DNA of 13,444 nt from Rhodospirillaceae bacterium (lineage in GTDB: Bacteria > Pseudomonadota > Alphaproteobacteria > Rhodospirillales > Magnetovibrionaceae): contig NVTL01000045.1 in NCBI GenBank assembly GCA_002401565.1, positions 7,100 through 20,543 on the forward strand, given 5' to 3'. Positions within the stretch are counted from its first letter, which is position 1. Each line of letters opens with the position of its first letter. Below are positions 1 to 8,371 of the stretch, one piece after another. Position numbers and translations under genes: made by a program. Below the pieces are notes generated by a model. That model worked only from the letters and a program-made list of their open reading frames with translations, made no database searches and was not told where the DNA came from.

Positions 1-1285
1 ATTCAGGCGGACGATCGTTTAAATCGGTAGGGGGAAACAGCCCAAAATTGATGTTCATAGGTTGAAAAGTCGCGGCCTCAGCATCGCCCGTCACATGGTT
101 TAAAAGAGCCCCCAATGCGGTGGTGGCGGGCGGTGTATCTAGGTTCATGCCTAACCGTGCCCGGCCCGCAAAGCGCCCGGCCAACAACCCCATAGAGGTG
201 CTTTCCACGTAACCTTCACAGCCCGTAATTTGCCCGGCAAAACGAATGCGAGGATGCGATTTTAGGCGGAGAGTCCGGTCCAGCAATTCGGGGCTTTTGA
301 TGAAGGTATTTCTGTGCATGCCGCCAAGGCGAGCGAATTCAGCCTTTTCCAAGCCCGGAATGCCCCGAAAGACGCGTTTTTGTTCGCTGTATATGAGCTT
401 GGTTTGAAAACCCACCATGTTCCAAATCGTGCCCAATTTGTTGTCTTGGCGCAGCTGCACAATGGCGTAAGAGCGCTTGTCTGGGGCATGCGGATTGGTC
501 AGACCCACGGGTTTCATGGGGCCAAAGGTCAGCGTTTCGCGGCCCCGTTCGGCCATAACTTCGATGGGCAAACAACCTTCGAAATAGGGCGTATCGCTTT
601 CCCAGTCTTTGTTGGTGATTTTTTCGCCATCCAACAATCCGTCGATAAAGGTGTTGTATTCTTCTTGGTTCATGGGGCAATTGATATAATCTTTGCCCGT
701 GCCTTTATCATACCTAGATTGATACCAAGCTTTGTCAAAATCAATGCTGTCGAGGTAAATTATCGGCGCGATGGCATCAAAAAAGGCCATCTGTTGCGAT
801 CCCGTTAAGGACCGGATGGACTCAGACAACGCATCACTGGTCAGCGGCCCGGTGGCGACGATGATTTCCACGTCACCAAGGGCGGTCAAATCAGTGACTT
901 CGCCGCGTTCGATGGTGATCAGGTCGTGATCGTTCAGGGCTTTTTCAACGGCGCCGGAAAAACCGTCTCTGTCGACGGCCAGGGCTCCGCCTGCGGGGAC
1001 TTTGTGTTCATCGGCGGCCTGCATGATCAACGAGCCCAATTGGCGCATTTCTTCGTGCAGCAAGCCCACGGCACTGCCCGTGTGATCATCGGCGCGAAAC
1101 GAATTCGAACACACCAGTTCAGCCAATCCACCACTTTGATGGGCGGGGGTGGTCTTGTCGGGGCGCATTTCGTGCAGAACCACGGGGATGCCTAAATTGG
1201 CCAGTTGCCAAGCGGCTTCCGATCCGGCGAGGCCTCCGCCGATAATATGAATGGGCGAGGTATTTGGGGATGATTTTGTTTCCAT
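1..1285 (-). CDS. trmFO: TrmFO, methylenetetrahydrofolate-tRNA (uracil-5-)-methyltransferase, C-terminus off-window
   Basis: Folate- and FAD-dependent enzyme that makes the 5-methyl group of U54 (T-loop) in tRNA, using 5,10-methylene-tetrahydrofolate; cytoplasmic. Reading the minus strand from the ATG at 1285 gives 428 residues without a stop before the window ends, so only a short C-terminal part is missing (my memory of the family is about 435-480 aa). Seen: FAD-binding [10 protein letters not shown] near residues 16-25, the VCSNSFR segment with Cys59 (aligning with a catalytic Cys of the Bacillus enzyme), NCPMN at 202-206, a second conserved Cys (EGCLPIE, Cys238), and the C-terminal [16 protein letters not shown] motif. 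No in-frame start lies just upstream of 1285. It is divergent from the rhodanese gene with 92 bp between them. Identification is firm; only the end is unseen. Confidence 0.96.
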   Translation of the reverse strand, partial: METKSSPNTSPIHIIGGGLAGSEAAWQLANLGIPVVLHEMRPDKTTPAHQSGGLAELVCSNSFRADDHTGSAVGLLHEEMRQLGSLIMQAADEHKVPAGGALAVDRDGFSGAVEKALNDHDLITIERGEVTDLTALGDVEIIVATGPLTSDALSESIRSLTGSQQMAFFDAIAPIIYLDSIDFDKAWYQSRYDKGTGKDYINCPMNQEEYNTFIDGLLDGEKITNKDWESDTPYFEGCLPIEVMAERGRETLTFGPMKPVGLTNPHAPDKRSYAIVQLRQDNKLGTIWNMVGFQTKLIYSEQKRVFRGIPGLEKAEFARLGGMHRNTFIKSPELLDRTLRLKSHPRIRFAGQITGCEGYVESTSMGLLAGRFAGRARLGMNLDTPPATTALGALLNHVTGDAEAATFQPMNINFGLFPPTDLNDRPPE

Positions 1286-1377
1286 GAGGCAGTCATAATG
1301 GTCTTCGGTGCAAGAGGCAACCTTGACGAGGCGGGCTAGGAAGGCTAATTCTGTCGCAAACATTCAAGGAGCCCCCC

Positions 1378-1806
1378 GTGGACGAAACTTTTAAATACGA
1401 CATCCTTTATGCTATGGCCTTGGCTTATGGCTTTATCTTATTATTTCGCTTTATTCCGCGCATTCAGGCAAAATTGATGGGCGTGCCTTTTGTCGATCCC
1501 CAAACCGTCAAAGCGCGGATGGATGAAGGCGAAGAAATTTTGGTCATTGATGTGCGCATGCCCCATGAATTTAGCGGTGTTTTGGGCCACATTGACGGAG
1601 CCTTGAACCTGCAGTCAAACCAATTGACGCAGAAGCTTAAAGAGCTTGGCGATGATTTAGAGCCTTATAAAAATCAACGCATTGTGGTGACGTGCCGCAC
1701 CCAAAACCGTTCGCCAAAAGCCGCGCGGATTTTATTTCAACATGGCTTTACGAAAATTTCCATCCTGAACGGTGGCATGGCAAAGTGGTCTAAGCTTTAC
1801 GGCTAA
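1378..1806 (+). CDS. Membrane-anchored single-domain rhodanese-like protein
   Basis: 142 aa. Residues about 12-27 form one hydrophobic segment ending in basic residues (RFIPR), suggesting an N-terminal anchor with the rhodanese domain on the cytoplasmic side. The domain (about 38-140) shows the LVIDVRMPHEFSGVLGHIDG entry motif and an active-site loop CRTQNRS with the catalytic Cys at 106, so sulfur transfer from a persulfide is plausible. The start is GTG at 1378, chosen because AAGGAG at 1366-1371 sits six bases before it. A TTGACG hexamer at 1323-1328 could be a -35, but no good -10 follows. It converges on the histidine kinase gene with only 6 bp between stop codons. The sulfur acceptor is unknown; a link to the divergent tRNA-modifying trmFO is only positional. 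Confidence 0.9.
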   Translation: MDETFKYDILYAMALAYGFILLFRFIPRIQAKLMGVPFVDPQTVKARMDEGEEILVIDVRMPHEFSGVLGHIDGALNLQSNQLTQKLKELGDDLEPYKNQRIVVTCRTQNRSPKAARILFQHGFTKISILNGGMAKWSKLYG

Positions 1807-1812
1807 GCCCAC

Positions 1813-3171
1813 TCAGATGTTAATGGCTCTTGGAATAACCCGTTCTGGGGGGAAGAGGACCGAAATGGTCGTGCCTTTCCCCAGTTCACTTTCAAAGGTC
1901 ATTTCTCCGCCATGCAGATCGACAAGATTGCAGCATAAAAATAACCCCAACCCGGTTCCGGCGTGGGGGTCAAAATCTTTGCAAACGATTTGTTCGTAAG
2001 GGGCTAAGGCCTTTGCAATATCCTCTTTTTTGACGCCGATGCCCGTATCTTTAACCTGTAATTTCAGACCATTGTCTTTGCTGATCATGGCTTGAACAAT
2101 GACTTCGCCGCCTTCTGGTGTGAATTTGATGGCGTTTGAAATCAGGTTGTTAAGGATGCGCAAAACTGATTTTTGATCGCCATGCAAATGGGGCAATTGA
2201 GGAGCCACATGATCAAAAAGGGCAATGTTTTTCGTGTCGGCTTGACCGTGCAGCATTTTAACCGACGCCTTGATGGTGTCTTCAATGTCCATAGTTTCTT
2301 CGACCAGGATGTATTTTCCCGCCTCAATTCTGGATAAATCCAAAATGTCATCGATTAAGGTCAACAAGATATGTCCACTGTCGCGGATGTCGCTGGCGTA
2401 TTCTTCATAGTGAAAATTGCCCAAAGGCCCAAATGTTTGTTCTTTCATCATTTCCGAAAAGCCGACGATAGCATTTAAGGGCGTGCGCAGATCATGGCTG
2501 ATGCTGGCCAAAAAGGCCGATTTTGCTTTGTTGGCCAATTCGGCCTCATCGCGGGCATGCTGTAATTTTTTCTTATTTTGTTGAAACAAAATTCCGGCAA
2601 TGGCTCCCAAAACCAAAACCACAATAACCAGCACCAACTGCAAAATTGTAAATTTTTGCATCCTGTTTTGCATGGTGTGCTGCAGGGCGGTTTCGATTTG
2701 ATCGACAGAACTGATAAGGTCATCAAAGGTGTGGTGAAAGTCGACGTGCTTGATGTCCGTTGTGGTGAACAGCGTACCTTTGCCCCACCTTTCTGCGGCG
2801 AGTTTTCTAAAGAGGCTTATTTTTTGAATTGATTCTTCGACCAGAACGCGCAATTCGGGCTCTTCAAGAAGCAAAAAGGTGCCTTTTTGGTTGTTGCCGC
2901 CCTTCAGCATTACGCGGGCGTACCATGAGGCTTGGTCGATGTGTCGGATAACATCAGACAGTTCGGCAATGCGTTGACCGCTGAGGCTTTCATCCAAAAT
3001 CAGGTGAGCTGTGGTGGCTTCAAGTTTGATTTCCATGGCGGCATCGACCAGCGGTGCGTAACGCTGAGCCATGTCGCGGCCTATCAGGAACGAAAAAAAC
3101 ACCGCACCGGCCATGACGACAACGGCACAGAAAATCCAAATGATGTGGTTATGTAAAAAACGAACATTCAT
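1813..3171 (-). CDS. Membrane sensor histidine kinase (HisKA + HATPase_c)
   Basis: 452 aa. Order: transmembrane helix about 9-31, a periplasmic region about 32-173 that looks all-helical and has no domain I can name, a second transmembrane helix about 174-196, a short coiled linker rich in K/E/A (197-218), HisKA dimerisation domain with SHDLRTPLNAIVGFSEMM (phospho-His226), then HATPase_c with N box (NNLISNAIKF, 341-350), G1 DTGIG (375-379) and G2 GTGLGL (405-410). All catalytic boxes are intact, so it should autophosphorylate. It has no receiver or HAMP domain. Start ATG at 3171 is preceded by an AGGTGAGG Shine-Dalgarno stretch. No response regulator gene adjoins it; a decayed second kinase gene lies just upstream on the same strand, so the true partner is elsewhere or was lost. 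Resembles DivJ/PleC-type cores, but specificity cannot be read. Confidence 0.93.
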   Translation of the reverse strand: MNVRFLHNHIIWIFCAVVVMAGAVFFSFLIGRDMAQRYAPLVDAAMEIKLEATTAHLILDESLSGQRIAELSDVIRHIDQASWYARVMLKGGNNQKGTFLLLEEPELRVLVEESIQKISLFRKLAAERWGKGTLFTTTDIKHVDFHHTFDDLISSVDQIETALQHTMQNRMQKFTILQLVLVIVVLVLGAIAGILFQQNKKKLQHARDEAELANKAKSAFLASISHDLRTPLNAIVGFSEMMKEQTFGPLGNFHYEEYASDIRDSGHILLTLIDDILDLSRIEAGKYILVEETMDIEDTIKASVKMLHGQADTKNIALFDHVAPQLPHLHGDQKSVLRILNNLISNAIKFTPEGGEVIVQAMISKDNGLKLQVKDTGIGVKKEDIAKALAPYEQIVCKDFDPHAGTGLGLFLCCNLVDLHGGEMTFESELGKGTTISVLFPPERVIPRAINI

Positions 3172-3215
3172 GCCTCACCTTTTAGCCCAAAAAGGTTCCC
3201 CAAAAGCTGAACTAA

Positions 3216-3235
3216 ATATTAATCATCATATTAAT
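3216..3235. repeat. AT-rich 8-bp direct repeat upstream of the kinase gene
   Basis: ATATTAAT occurs twice (3216-3223 and 3228-3235) with CATC between, a 12-bp period, 45 bp before the kinase start. Each copy contains the palindrome ATTAAT. It may be a regulator site or simply part of an AT-rich promoter region; the rest of the 98-bp gap (3172-3269) holds nothing else I recognise. Confidence 0.3.
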
Positions 3236-3269
3236 ACGTTTTTGTATTTTTTTCTATAGTCTGCATGAG

Positions 3270-3675
3270 TTACAGGAGAGAAGGAGATTCTTTTAATTGT
3301 GTCACATGATGGCGAGGTTCAATCAGCAAAACCACCGTGAAGGTCGAGCCTTCACCTTCGACACTTTTAAAATTAATATGACCGCCTTGGCGTTCCACCA
3401 ATTGTTTGACCAGACTGAGACCAACGTCGGCACGATAGAGGTTTGAAGCCAAAAATCCTCACCATTTTTTTAGTGTTCTTAATTTCCCCATGCCATGTGT
3501 TGCCCGCAACCTCATCATTTTGCGTGTGCGGAAGATCGATGTCGAAATTACCCTGAGCCAGATGCTGGGCGGCTTTGACAAGGTGCCTGACGGGGTTGAT
3601 CACAAAAGCATCCAATAATACGATGATGACCATGATGGGGCCTGTTAAGGACAGTATTTTTAAACGCAACGACAT
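3270..3675 (-). pseudogene. Remnant of a HAMP sensor histidine kinase with internal deletion and frameshift
   Basis: Two pieces in different frames make up the ends of a kinase. From ATG 3675 one reads a short leader, a hydrophobic helix (LTGPIMVIIVLLDAFVI, residues about 9-25) and a HAMP-like stretch (NPVRHLVKAAQHLAQGNF, then DLPHTQNDEVA, to about 57), after which the frame continues as meaningless sequence. In another frame, from about 3446 to the TAA at 3270-3272, comes the tail of an HATPase_c domain: VGLSLVKQLVERQGG, followed by a short stretch ending EGEGSTFTVVLLIE. The whole HisKA domain and the N and G1 boxes are missing and the G2 glycines are degraded, so it cannot be an active kinase. 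It sits 28 bp after the truncated PhnD-like gene and was probably co-transcribed with it. The reading as decay rather than sequencing error is inferred: one base error would not remove about 150-200 residues. Confidence 0.75.
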
Positions 3676-3703
3676 GGGGGTTTGTATTTCCGTTCTTTAA
3701 CGA

Positions 3704-4066
3704 TTATGGCACGACGCAATACGCCTTTAACCCCCAAGTTTTCATGGGCAGGTAATCTTTCATTTTGGCTGCGGTGAGCTTTTTAAAGGGAACCTGGCTT
3801 AACAAAGCCTGCCCGGTTTTGTTTTCAGTCATCCGCAAAAGAGCATTTTGAACCTTGTCACGGGCGATGGCGGGGACGCGGGGGTGAACACCAAAAGGAT
3901 GAGGAGCGATCTTTTTAGTTGTGTATAAAATCCGCAATTGATCTTGGATGTGTTGGGGTTGTTTTTTCAAAGTTCCCAGCACACCGACCTTATAGGTTTC
4001 CCGAGCGTGCGTCGAAAAGCTAAAAAAGGCGATGAAAAACAGACTTACAAAATAACGAAAAATCAT
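3704..4066 (-). pseudogene. PhnD-like periplasmic binding protein, shortened by an in-frame deletion
   Basis: 120 aa. A clear signal peptide (MIFRYFVSLFFIAFFSFSTHA, cleavage likely after THA) is followed by ETYKVGVLG, the first strand of PhnD-family phosphate/phosphonate-type substrate-binding domains. The sequence then jumps at about residues 33-40 to the family's C-terminal portion: GVHPRVPAIARDKVQNALL, a TGQALLSQVPF stretch and the terminal KMKDYLPMKTWGL. Family members are near 300 aa, so about 170 residues of the ligand-binding core are absent although frame is kept. A good ribosome site (GAGGA, six bases before ATG 4066) remains. A short secreted protein could still be made, but a working binding protein is unlikely. 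With the adjoining kinase remnant this suggests a lost ligand-sensing operon. Recognition of the family rests on motif memory. Confidence 0.65.
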
Positions 4067-4161
4067 ATTCGTTCCTCATGTTTATCAAGGAAAGAGTGCT
4101 TTTTGTCAGTTGTTATAAGTTGTGAGGAGAGGGTTTAAATACAATCAAAATGTGAATTTTC

Positions 4162-4200
4162 AAAAAGGGGGAACGGCTAAGCACATCCCCCCCTGTTTTT
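4162..4200. terminator. Rho-independent terminator after the ferredoxin gene, possibly bidirectional
   Basis: On the minus strand a GGGGGA arm (4191-4186) pairs with TCCCCC (4172-4167) and is followed by TTTTT (4166-4162), a canonical intrinsic terminator starting a few bases past the ferredoxin stop. On the plus strand the same stem is followed by TGTTTTT (4194-4200), so it could also stop rightward transcription. The remaining gap 4067-4161 holds nothing else I recognise beyond the ribosome site of the PhnD-like remnant. Confidence 0.75.
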
Positions 4201-4204
4201 CTCT

Positions 4205-4522
4205 TTAAGCAGATACCGGGACGTAAACCTTAAGGCCATCCATGGCATCGGTCATGACGATCTGACAGCTGAGGCGACTGTTGTCTTGAACATTGGTGGC
4301 GGAGTCCAAAAGATCGTTTTCTTCCTCTTCAGCGCCTTCTATTTTGCCGACCCATTCCGGGGCAATGTAAATATGGCAGGTCGCGCACGCGCACGAACCG
4401 CCGCAGTTGGCATCAATGCCCACAACTGAATTATCCACGGCACCATCTTTGACGGATGTGCCACTGGTGACCGAAATGTGTTGTTCGCTTTTGTCGGGCT
4501 GAATGAAAATAATATTGGGCAT
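4205..4522 (-). CDS. Adrenodoxin-type [2Fe-2S] ferredoxin
   Basis: 105 aa, full length for the adrenodoxin/putidaredoxin/FdxB class. The cluster ligands are visible as Cys40-X5-Cys46-X2-Cys49-X36-Cys86 (ANCGGSCACATC and RLSCQI); an additional Cys44 lies inside the binding loop. The acidic helix (EGAEEEENDLLD, 62-73) is the usual docking surface for a reductase or a P450/Fe-S assembly partner. It carries single electrons in the cytoplasm. AAGGT lies just before ATG 4522. It is a stand-alone gene: no isc cluster, P450 or reductase adjoins, only uvrA upstream, so whether it works in Fe-S cluster assembly (as FdxB-like proteins do) or in another pathway cannot be told here. Confidence 0.95.
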   Translation of the reverse strand: MPNIIFIQPDKSEQHISVTSGTSVKDGAVDNSVVGIDANCGGSCACATCHIYIAPEWVGKIEGAEEEENDLLDSATNVQDNSRLSCQIVMTDAMDGLKVYVPVSA

Positions 4523-4574
4523 GATTTACCTTTTAAGTCGGGATGCATTGAAGCTTGATTAGCTTAAATGCGCA

Positions 4575-4609
4575 TTGCTTTTTTAATTTCAAGAAGAATT
4601 TAAAAGCAA
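4575..4609 (-). terminator. AT-rich hairpin after uvrA, possible weak terminator
   Basis: Arms TTGCTTTT (4575-4582) and AAAAGCAA (4602-4609) are perfect complements with a 19-base interior that can pair partly. It begins about 10 bases after the uvrA stop. On the uvrA strand no T-run follows, so it is not a canonical terminator. Confidence 0.3.
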
Positions 4610-4619
4610 ATCATGCGGC

Positions 4620-7469
4620 CTATTTTTTCGGTTTATTTTTCTGTGTTTTTAAACAAGGTCCTAAATAATGTCCAGTATAGCTGGCTTTGTTTTTCGCCAC
4701 AGATTCCGGTGTTCCTTTGGCCACAATCTTTCCGCCCTTTGATCCGCCTTCGGGGCCGATGTCGATGATCCAATCGGCGGTTTTGATGACTTCCAGATTG
4801 TGTTCGATAACAATCATGGTATTGCCTTGGTCAACCAAAGTGTGCAGCACTTCTAACAGTTTATTCACATCATCAAAATGCAATCCGGTGGTCGGCTCGT
4901 CCAAGATATACAGGGTTTTCCCAGTGGCCCGTTTGGCCAGTTCTTTGGCCAGCTTAACCCGTTGGGCTTCGCCACCCGACAATGTGGTGGCCCGTTGGCC
5001 CAGATGAATATAGCCCAGCCCCACTTGTTCCAAACTGGCCATTTTGTCGCGGATATTGGGCACGGCTTTGAAGAAAACAAAGGCTTCTTCGATGGTCATG
5101 TCCAAAACGTCGGCGATGGATTTATCCCTAAATTTAATATCCAGAGTTTCGCGGTTATAACGTTTGCCTTTGCACACATCGCATTGGACATAAATGTCCG
5201 GCAAAAAGTGCATTTCGATCTTGATCACGCCGTCGCCGCTGCAGGCTTCGCATCGTCCGCCCTTTACGTTGAAACTGAACCGTCCGGGTTTGTAGCCTCT
5301 ACGTTGAGATTCCGGCAATCCTGCGAACCATTCGCGGATTGGGGTAAAGGCCCCGGTATACGTGGCCGGGTTTGACCTTGGTGTGCGGCCAATGGGGGAC
5401 TGGTCGATGTCGACAATTTTGTCGATCAGCTCGATGCCTTCGATGCGGTCGTGTTCACCGGCGTGAAGCCGGGCACCGTTCATACGCCGAGCCAGCGATT
5501 TGTACAGGGTTTCAATCACTAATGATGACTTGCCGCCGCCTGACACGCCCGTGACACAGGTGAACGTGCCTAATGGAAAATCGACCGTGACGTTTTGCAG
5601 GTTGTTGACCTTGGCCCCCACGACCCTGATTTTTTGGCCCTTGTGACCCTTGCGGCGCTTTTCGGGCACTGGCACACATTTGATGCCGTTTAAGTATTTA
5701 CCCGTTAGGCTTTCTTCGACCGCCATGACTTCTTCGGGTGTGCCGCGCGCGATGATTTCGCCACCGTGAATACCCGCACCCGGGCCGATGTCGATCAGGT
5801 AATCCGCCGCGCGAATGGCGTCTTCGTCGTGTTCAACGACAATCACCGTATTGCCCAAATCACGCAAATGCACCAGCGTGGTCAGCAAGCGTTCGTTGTC
5901 GCGTTGGTGCAGGCCAATGGATGGTTCATCTAAAACATACAGAACTCCGGTCAGGCCCGAACCAATTTGCGACGCCAAACGAATACGCTGGCTTTCGCCG
6001 CCCGACAAGGTCCGGGACGCCCGCGATAAGGTCAGATATTCCAAGCCAACATTGACCAAAAAACCAAGGCGTTCATTGATTTCGCGCAAAATCCTGCTGG
6101 CAATTTCGGCTTGTTGCTTGGTCAGGTCTTTGTGAATGTTCAAAAACCAATCGGCCGCATCATTGATCGGCATGTCGGTAACTTCCGATGCATTCAGACC
6201 GCCGATTTTAACGGCTAAAGCTTCGGGTTTCAGGCGATGACCGCCACAGGCTTCGCATTTGGTGACGGTTTGATACTTGCTAAGCTCGTCACGGACCCAG
6301 TTGGAATCGGTTTCTAACCAGCGCCGTTCCATGTTGGGCACAACGCCTTCAAACGGTTTTTCGACTTGGTAATTTTTGCGTCCATCGGCGTAGCTCATGA
6401 CGATGTCTTCCTCACCACTGCCATACAAGACGATGTCTTGGAATTTACGCTCCAAATCGGCAAACGGGGTTTGCAGGTTAAACCCGTAATGTTCGCCAAG
6501 GCTGGTCAGCGTTTGATTGTAATACGGTGAACTGGACCCGGCCCACGGCGCAATCACGCCTTGGGACAAGGTTAGGCGATCATCAGGGATGACCAATTCC
6601 GGATCAAAATACATTTCGGTGCCTAAGCCATCACAAGCGGGGCAGGCGCCAAACGGGTTGTTGAACGAAAACAACCGCGGTTCAATTTCGTCGATGGTAA
6701 AGCCCGATACGGGGCAGGCGAATTTGGCGGAAAACGCGGTTCTTTCGCCACTGTCGGCGTCTTCGCTAAAGGCCAATCCATCGGCCAAGGATAACGCCGT
6801 TTCAAAACTGTCGGCAAGGCGCGCTTGTAAGCCTTCTTTGACGCGGATGCGGTCGACCACGACTTCGATGGTGTGTTTGACCTTTTTGTTCAAGGTTGGC
6901 ACATCGTCGATTTCATACATTTCGCCATCGATTTTAAGCCGTTGAAAGCCCTTGCGGCCAAGCTCTTGGATTTCTTTTTTGTATTCGCCTTTGCGGCCCC
7001 GCACGATGGGCGCCAGCAATAAAAGCTTGGTGCCGTCATCCATATCCATAACCCGGTCAACCATTTGGCTGACGGTTTGGCTTTCGATGGGCAGGCCCGT
7101 GGTGGGGGAATGCGGCACGCCGACCCGCGCCCACAACAAACGAATGTAATCATAAATTTCCGTCACCGTGCCCACGGTTGAACGTGGATTGCGGCTGGTG
7201 GTTTTTTGTTCGATGGAAATCGCGGGGCTAAGACCTTCGATGGAATCCACATCGGGTTTGGACATCAATTCCAAAAATTGGCGGGCATAAGCCGACAGGC
7301 TTTCCACATAACGGCGTTGGCCTTCGGCATAGATGGTATCAAACGCCAGCGACGATTTTCCAGACCCAGACAGGCCCGTAATCACGACCAATTTGTTGCG
7401 GGGAATTTCGACGGTGATGTTTTTTAAATTGTGCTCACGAGCACCACTGACACGGATAACGTTTTTCAT
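4620..7469 (-). CDS. uvrA: UvrA, excinuclease ABC subunit A
   Basis: 949 aa, full length. ATP-dependent DNA damage recognition subunit of nucleotide excision repair; loads UvrB at lesions. Two ABC ATPase modules: Walker [10 protein letters not shown] with Lys38 and GVSGGGKSS with Lys647; signatures LSGGESQ at 488-494 and LSGGEAQ at 830-836; Walker B segments [13 protein letters not shown] and [13 protein letters not shown]. The C-terminal zinc finger is complete (Cys740-X2-Cys743-X19-Cys763-X2-Cys766). The first finger lacks one ligand: Cys252-P-V-Ser255 paired with Cys276-P-A-Cys279, a variant I associate with Alphaproteobacteria, so probably normal here. Start ATG 7469 gives the standard N-terminus ([15 protein letters not shown]). 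Expressed divergently from the response-regulator gene; I found no direct-repeat GTTC-N7-GTTC LexA site in the 199-bp gap. Confidence 0.98.
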   Translation of the reverse strand: MKNVIRVSGAREHNLKNITVEIPRNKLVVITGLSGSGKSSLAFDTIYAEGQRRYVESLSAYARQFLELMSKPDVDSIEGLSPAISIEQKTTSRNPRSTVGTVTEIYDYIRLLWARVGVPHSPTTGLPIESQTVSQMVDRVMDMDDGTKLLLLAPIVRGRKGEYKKEIQELGRKGFQRLKIDGEMYEIDDVPTLNKKVKHTIEVVVDRIRVKEGLQARLADSFETALSLADGLAFSEDADSGERTAFSAKFACPVSGFTIDEIEPRLFSFNNPFGACPACDGLGTEMYFDPELVIPDDRLTLSQGVIAPWAGSSSPYYNQTLTSLGEHYGFNLQTPFADLERKFQDIVLYGSGEEDIVMSYADGRKNYQVEKPFEGVVPNMERRWLETDSNWVRDELSKYQTVTKCEACGGHRLKPEALAVKIGGLNASEVTDMPINDAADWFLNIHKDLTKQQAEIASRILREINERLGFLVNVGLEYLTLSRASRTLSGGESQRIRLASQIGSGLTGVLYVLDEPSIGLHQRDNERLLTTLVHLRDLGNTVIVVEHDEDAIRAADYLIDIGPGAGIHGGEIIARGTPEEVMAVEESLTGKYLNGIKCVPVPEKRRKGHKGQKIRVVGAKVNNLQNVTVDFPLGTFTCVTGVSGGGKSSLVIETLYKSLARRMNGARLHAGEHDRIEGIELIDKIVDIDQSPIGRTPRSNPATYTGAFTPIREWFAGLPESQRRGYKPGRFSFNVKGGRCEACSGDGVIKIEMHFLPDIYVQCDVCKGKRYNRETLDIKFRDKSIADVLDMTIEEAFVFFKAVPNIRDKMASLEQVGLGYIHLGQRATTLSGGEAQRVKLAKELAKRATGKTLYILDEPTTGLHFDDVNKLLEVLHTLVDQGNTMIVIEHNLEVIKTADWIIDIGPEGGSKGGKIVAKGTPESVAKNKASYTGHYLGPCLKTQKNKPKK

Positions 7470-7595
7470 ATGCTTTGACGGCCTTTGACCTTAAGTTTGG
7501 CGAACGCCAAGATGTAGCCCTATGTGGAACGTGCGTAAAGGGGCAGAAACCATAAAATGCTGCCTTTAGAAGACCATTTTGCAAATATCACTGGA

Positions 7596-7623
7596 TTTAC
7601 AAGCCTTAAATGGTGATTATAGG
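7596..7623 (+). promoter_or_regulatory. Candidate promoter for the response-regulator cluster
   Basis: TTTACA (7596-7601, five of six matches to TTGACA) is followed after 16 bases by TATAGG (7618-7623, four of six matches to TATAAT), 46 bp before the ATG at 7669. It is the best sigma-70-like pair I see in the 7470-7668 gap. No clear uvrA promoter was identified on the other strand. Confidence 0.4.
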
Positions 7624-7668
7624 GTTCGGAGTCTCTCTGGGGGGGCGTCTTTGGGAGTTAGTGAGTGA

Positions 7669-8316
7669 ATGTCAGATTATAACCTGTCTCGATTGAACTT
7701 TTTGATCGTTGACGACAACAAGCACATGCTGGCTTTGGTCAAGGGGATTTTACATGCACTTGGCGTGAAAAATGTACTCGAAGCCGTCGACGGTGCCGAT
7801 GCCTTTAAAGAACTGCGCCACTTTCCCGCTGATGTGATTATTTCTGATTGGAATATGTCCCCATTGGATGGCATGGATTTTGTGCGCATGGTGCGCACCG
7901 GGTCCGACAGCCCCAATCCTTTTGTGCCGATCATTATGTTGACGGGCTATACGGAAATGAACCGGGTAACAGAAGCCCGCGACAGTGGTGTGCACGAATT
8001 TTTAGCCAAGCCTATTTCGGCCAAAAAATTGTACGGGCGGATTAAATCCATTATTGAACACCCGCGTTCGTTTGTGCGGGTGGGTTTGTATTTTGGACCG
8101 GATCGTCGGCGCAAAGCCAATCCAAACTATAACGGTTCAGAACGCCGTAAAGAGGGATCGGATAAAATGGTTGCGCTTCCCGGATCGGAAGCCGCCAAGG
8201 CCGCCGAAGCAGCCCCAGCCCCAGCTCCCGCAGCTGAACCCGCCGCCGCCGCCGATGATGGTGGCGAAGAAGGCGGCATGTCTCAGGATGATATCAACGC
8301 TTTGCTCGATATGTAG
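7669..8316 (+). CDS. Response regulator: receiver domain, Arg-rich module, Ala/Pro linker and FliM/CheZ-like C-terminal peptide
   Basis: 215 aa. The receiver domain (about 8-130) has acidic pocket Asp15-Asp16, phospho-acceptor Asp60 (ISDWNMSPLDG), Thr92 and Lys114 (FLAKPIS), all intact. It is followed by a basic module, RSFVRVGLYFGPDRRRK and SERRK (133-161), then an Ala/Pro-rich flexible stretch (173-197) and a terminal SQDDINALLDM. There is no DNA-binding output domain. The ending closely resembles the CheY-binding peptides at the N-terminus of FliM (SQAEIDALL in E. coli) and at the C-terminus of CheZ, so docking to a CheY-type receiver, its own or another, is a reasonable inference. GGGAG (7653-7657) precedes ATG 7669. 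It is followed after 55 bp by an HPt gene, suggesting phosphoryl exchange between the two. The gene ends within a hairpin at 8299-8322. Confidence 0.92.
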   Translation: MSDYNLSRLNFLIVDDNKHMLALVKGILHALGVKNVLEAVDGADAFKELRHFPADVIISDWNMSPLDGMDFVRMVRTGSDSPNPFVPIIMLTGYTEMNRVTEARDSGVHEFLAKPISAKKLYGRIKSIIEHPRSFVRVGLYFGPDRRRKANPNYNGSERRKEGSDKMVALPGSEAAKAAEAAPAPAPAAEPAAAADDGGEEGGMSQDDINALLDM

Positions 8317-8322
8317 CAAAGC
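8299..8322 (+). other. RNA hairpin enclosing the response-regulator stop codon
   Basis: Perfect 7-bp arms GCTTTGC (8299-8305) and GCAAAGC (8316-8322) flank a 10-base loop. The stop codon TAG (8314-8316) lies at the loop's end. No T-run follows, so it is not an intrinsic terminator; it may affect message stability or coupling to the HPt gene. Confidence 0.45.
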
Positions 8323-8371
8323 CGGGGCCATATGGTGGTCTCCTCAAAGACTTTAAGAACAGGAAATGACA

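Noticed and set aside
314..1195. Plus-strand open frames at 314-808 and 926-1195
   Set aside because: They lie opposite trmFO, which has clear family motifs over the same bases; the plus-strand translations show no recognisable domain.
1801..1828. Short inverted repeats at the rhodanese/kinase convergent stops (GGC-TAA-GCC, and AGCC/GGCT)
   Set aside because: Three- and four-base arms are too short to count as terminators, although they echo the stop-in-loop pattern seen elsewhere.
4567..4576. Palindrome AATGCGCATT between uvrA and the ferredoxin gene
   Set aside because: A single 10-bp palindrome with no promoter or second copy nearby is easily due to chance.
4878..5375. 165-codon plus-strand frame opposite uvrA
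   Set aside because: It is antisense to the well-conserved UvrA C-terminal module and has no domain or ribosome site I can support.
7470..7668. LexA (SOS) box upstream of uvrA
   Set aside because: GAAC occurs at 7502 and 7527 but not with the 7-base spacing of the alphaproteobacterial direct-repeat site.
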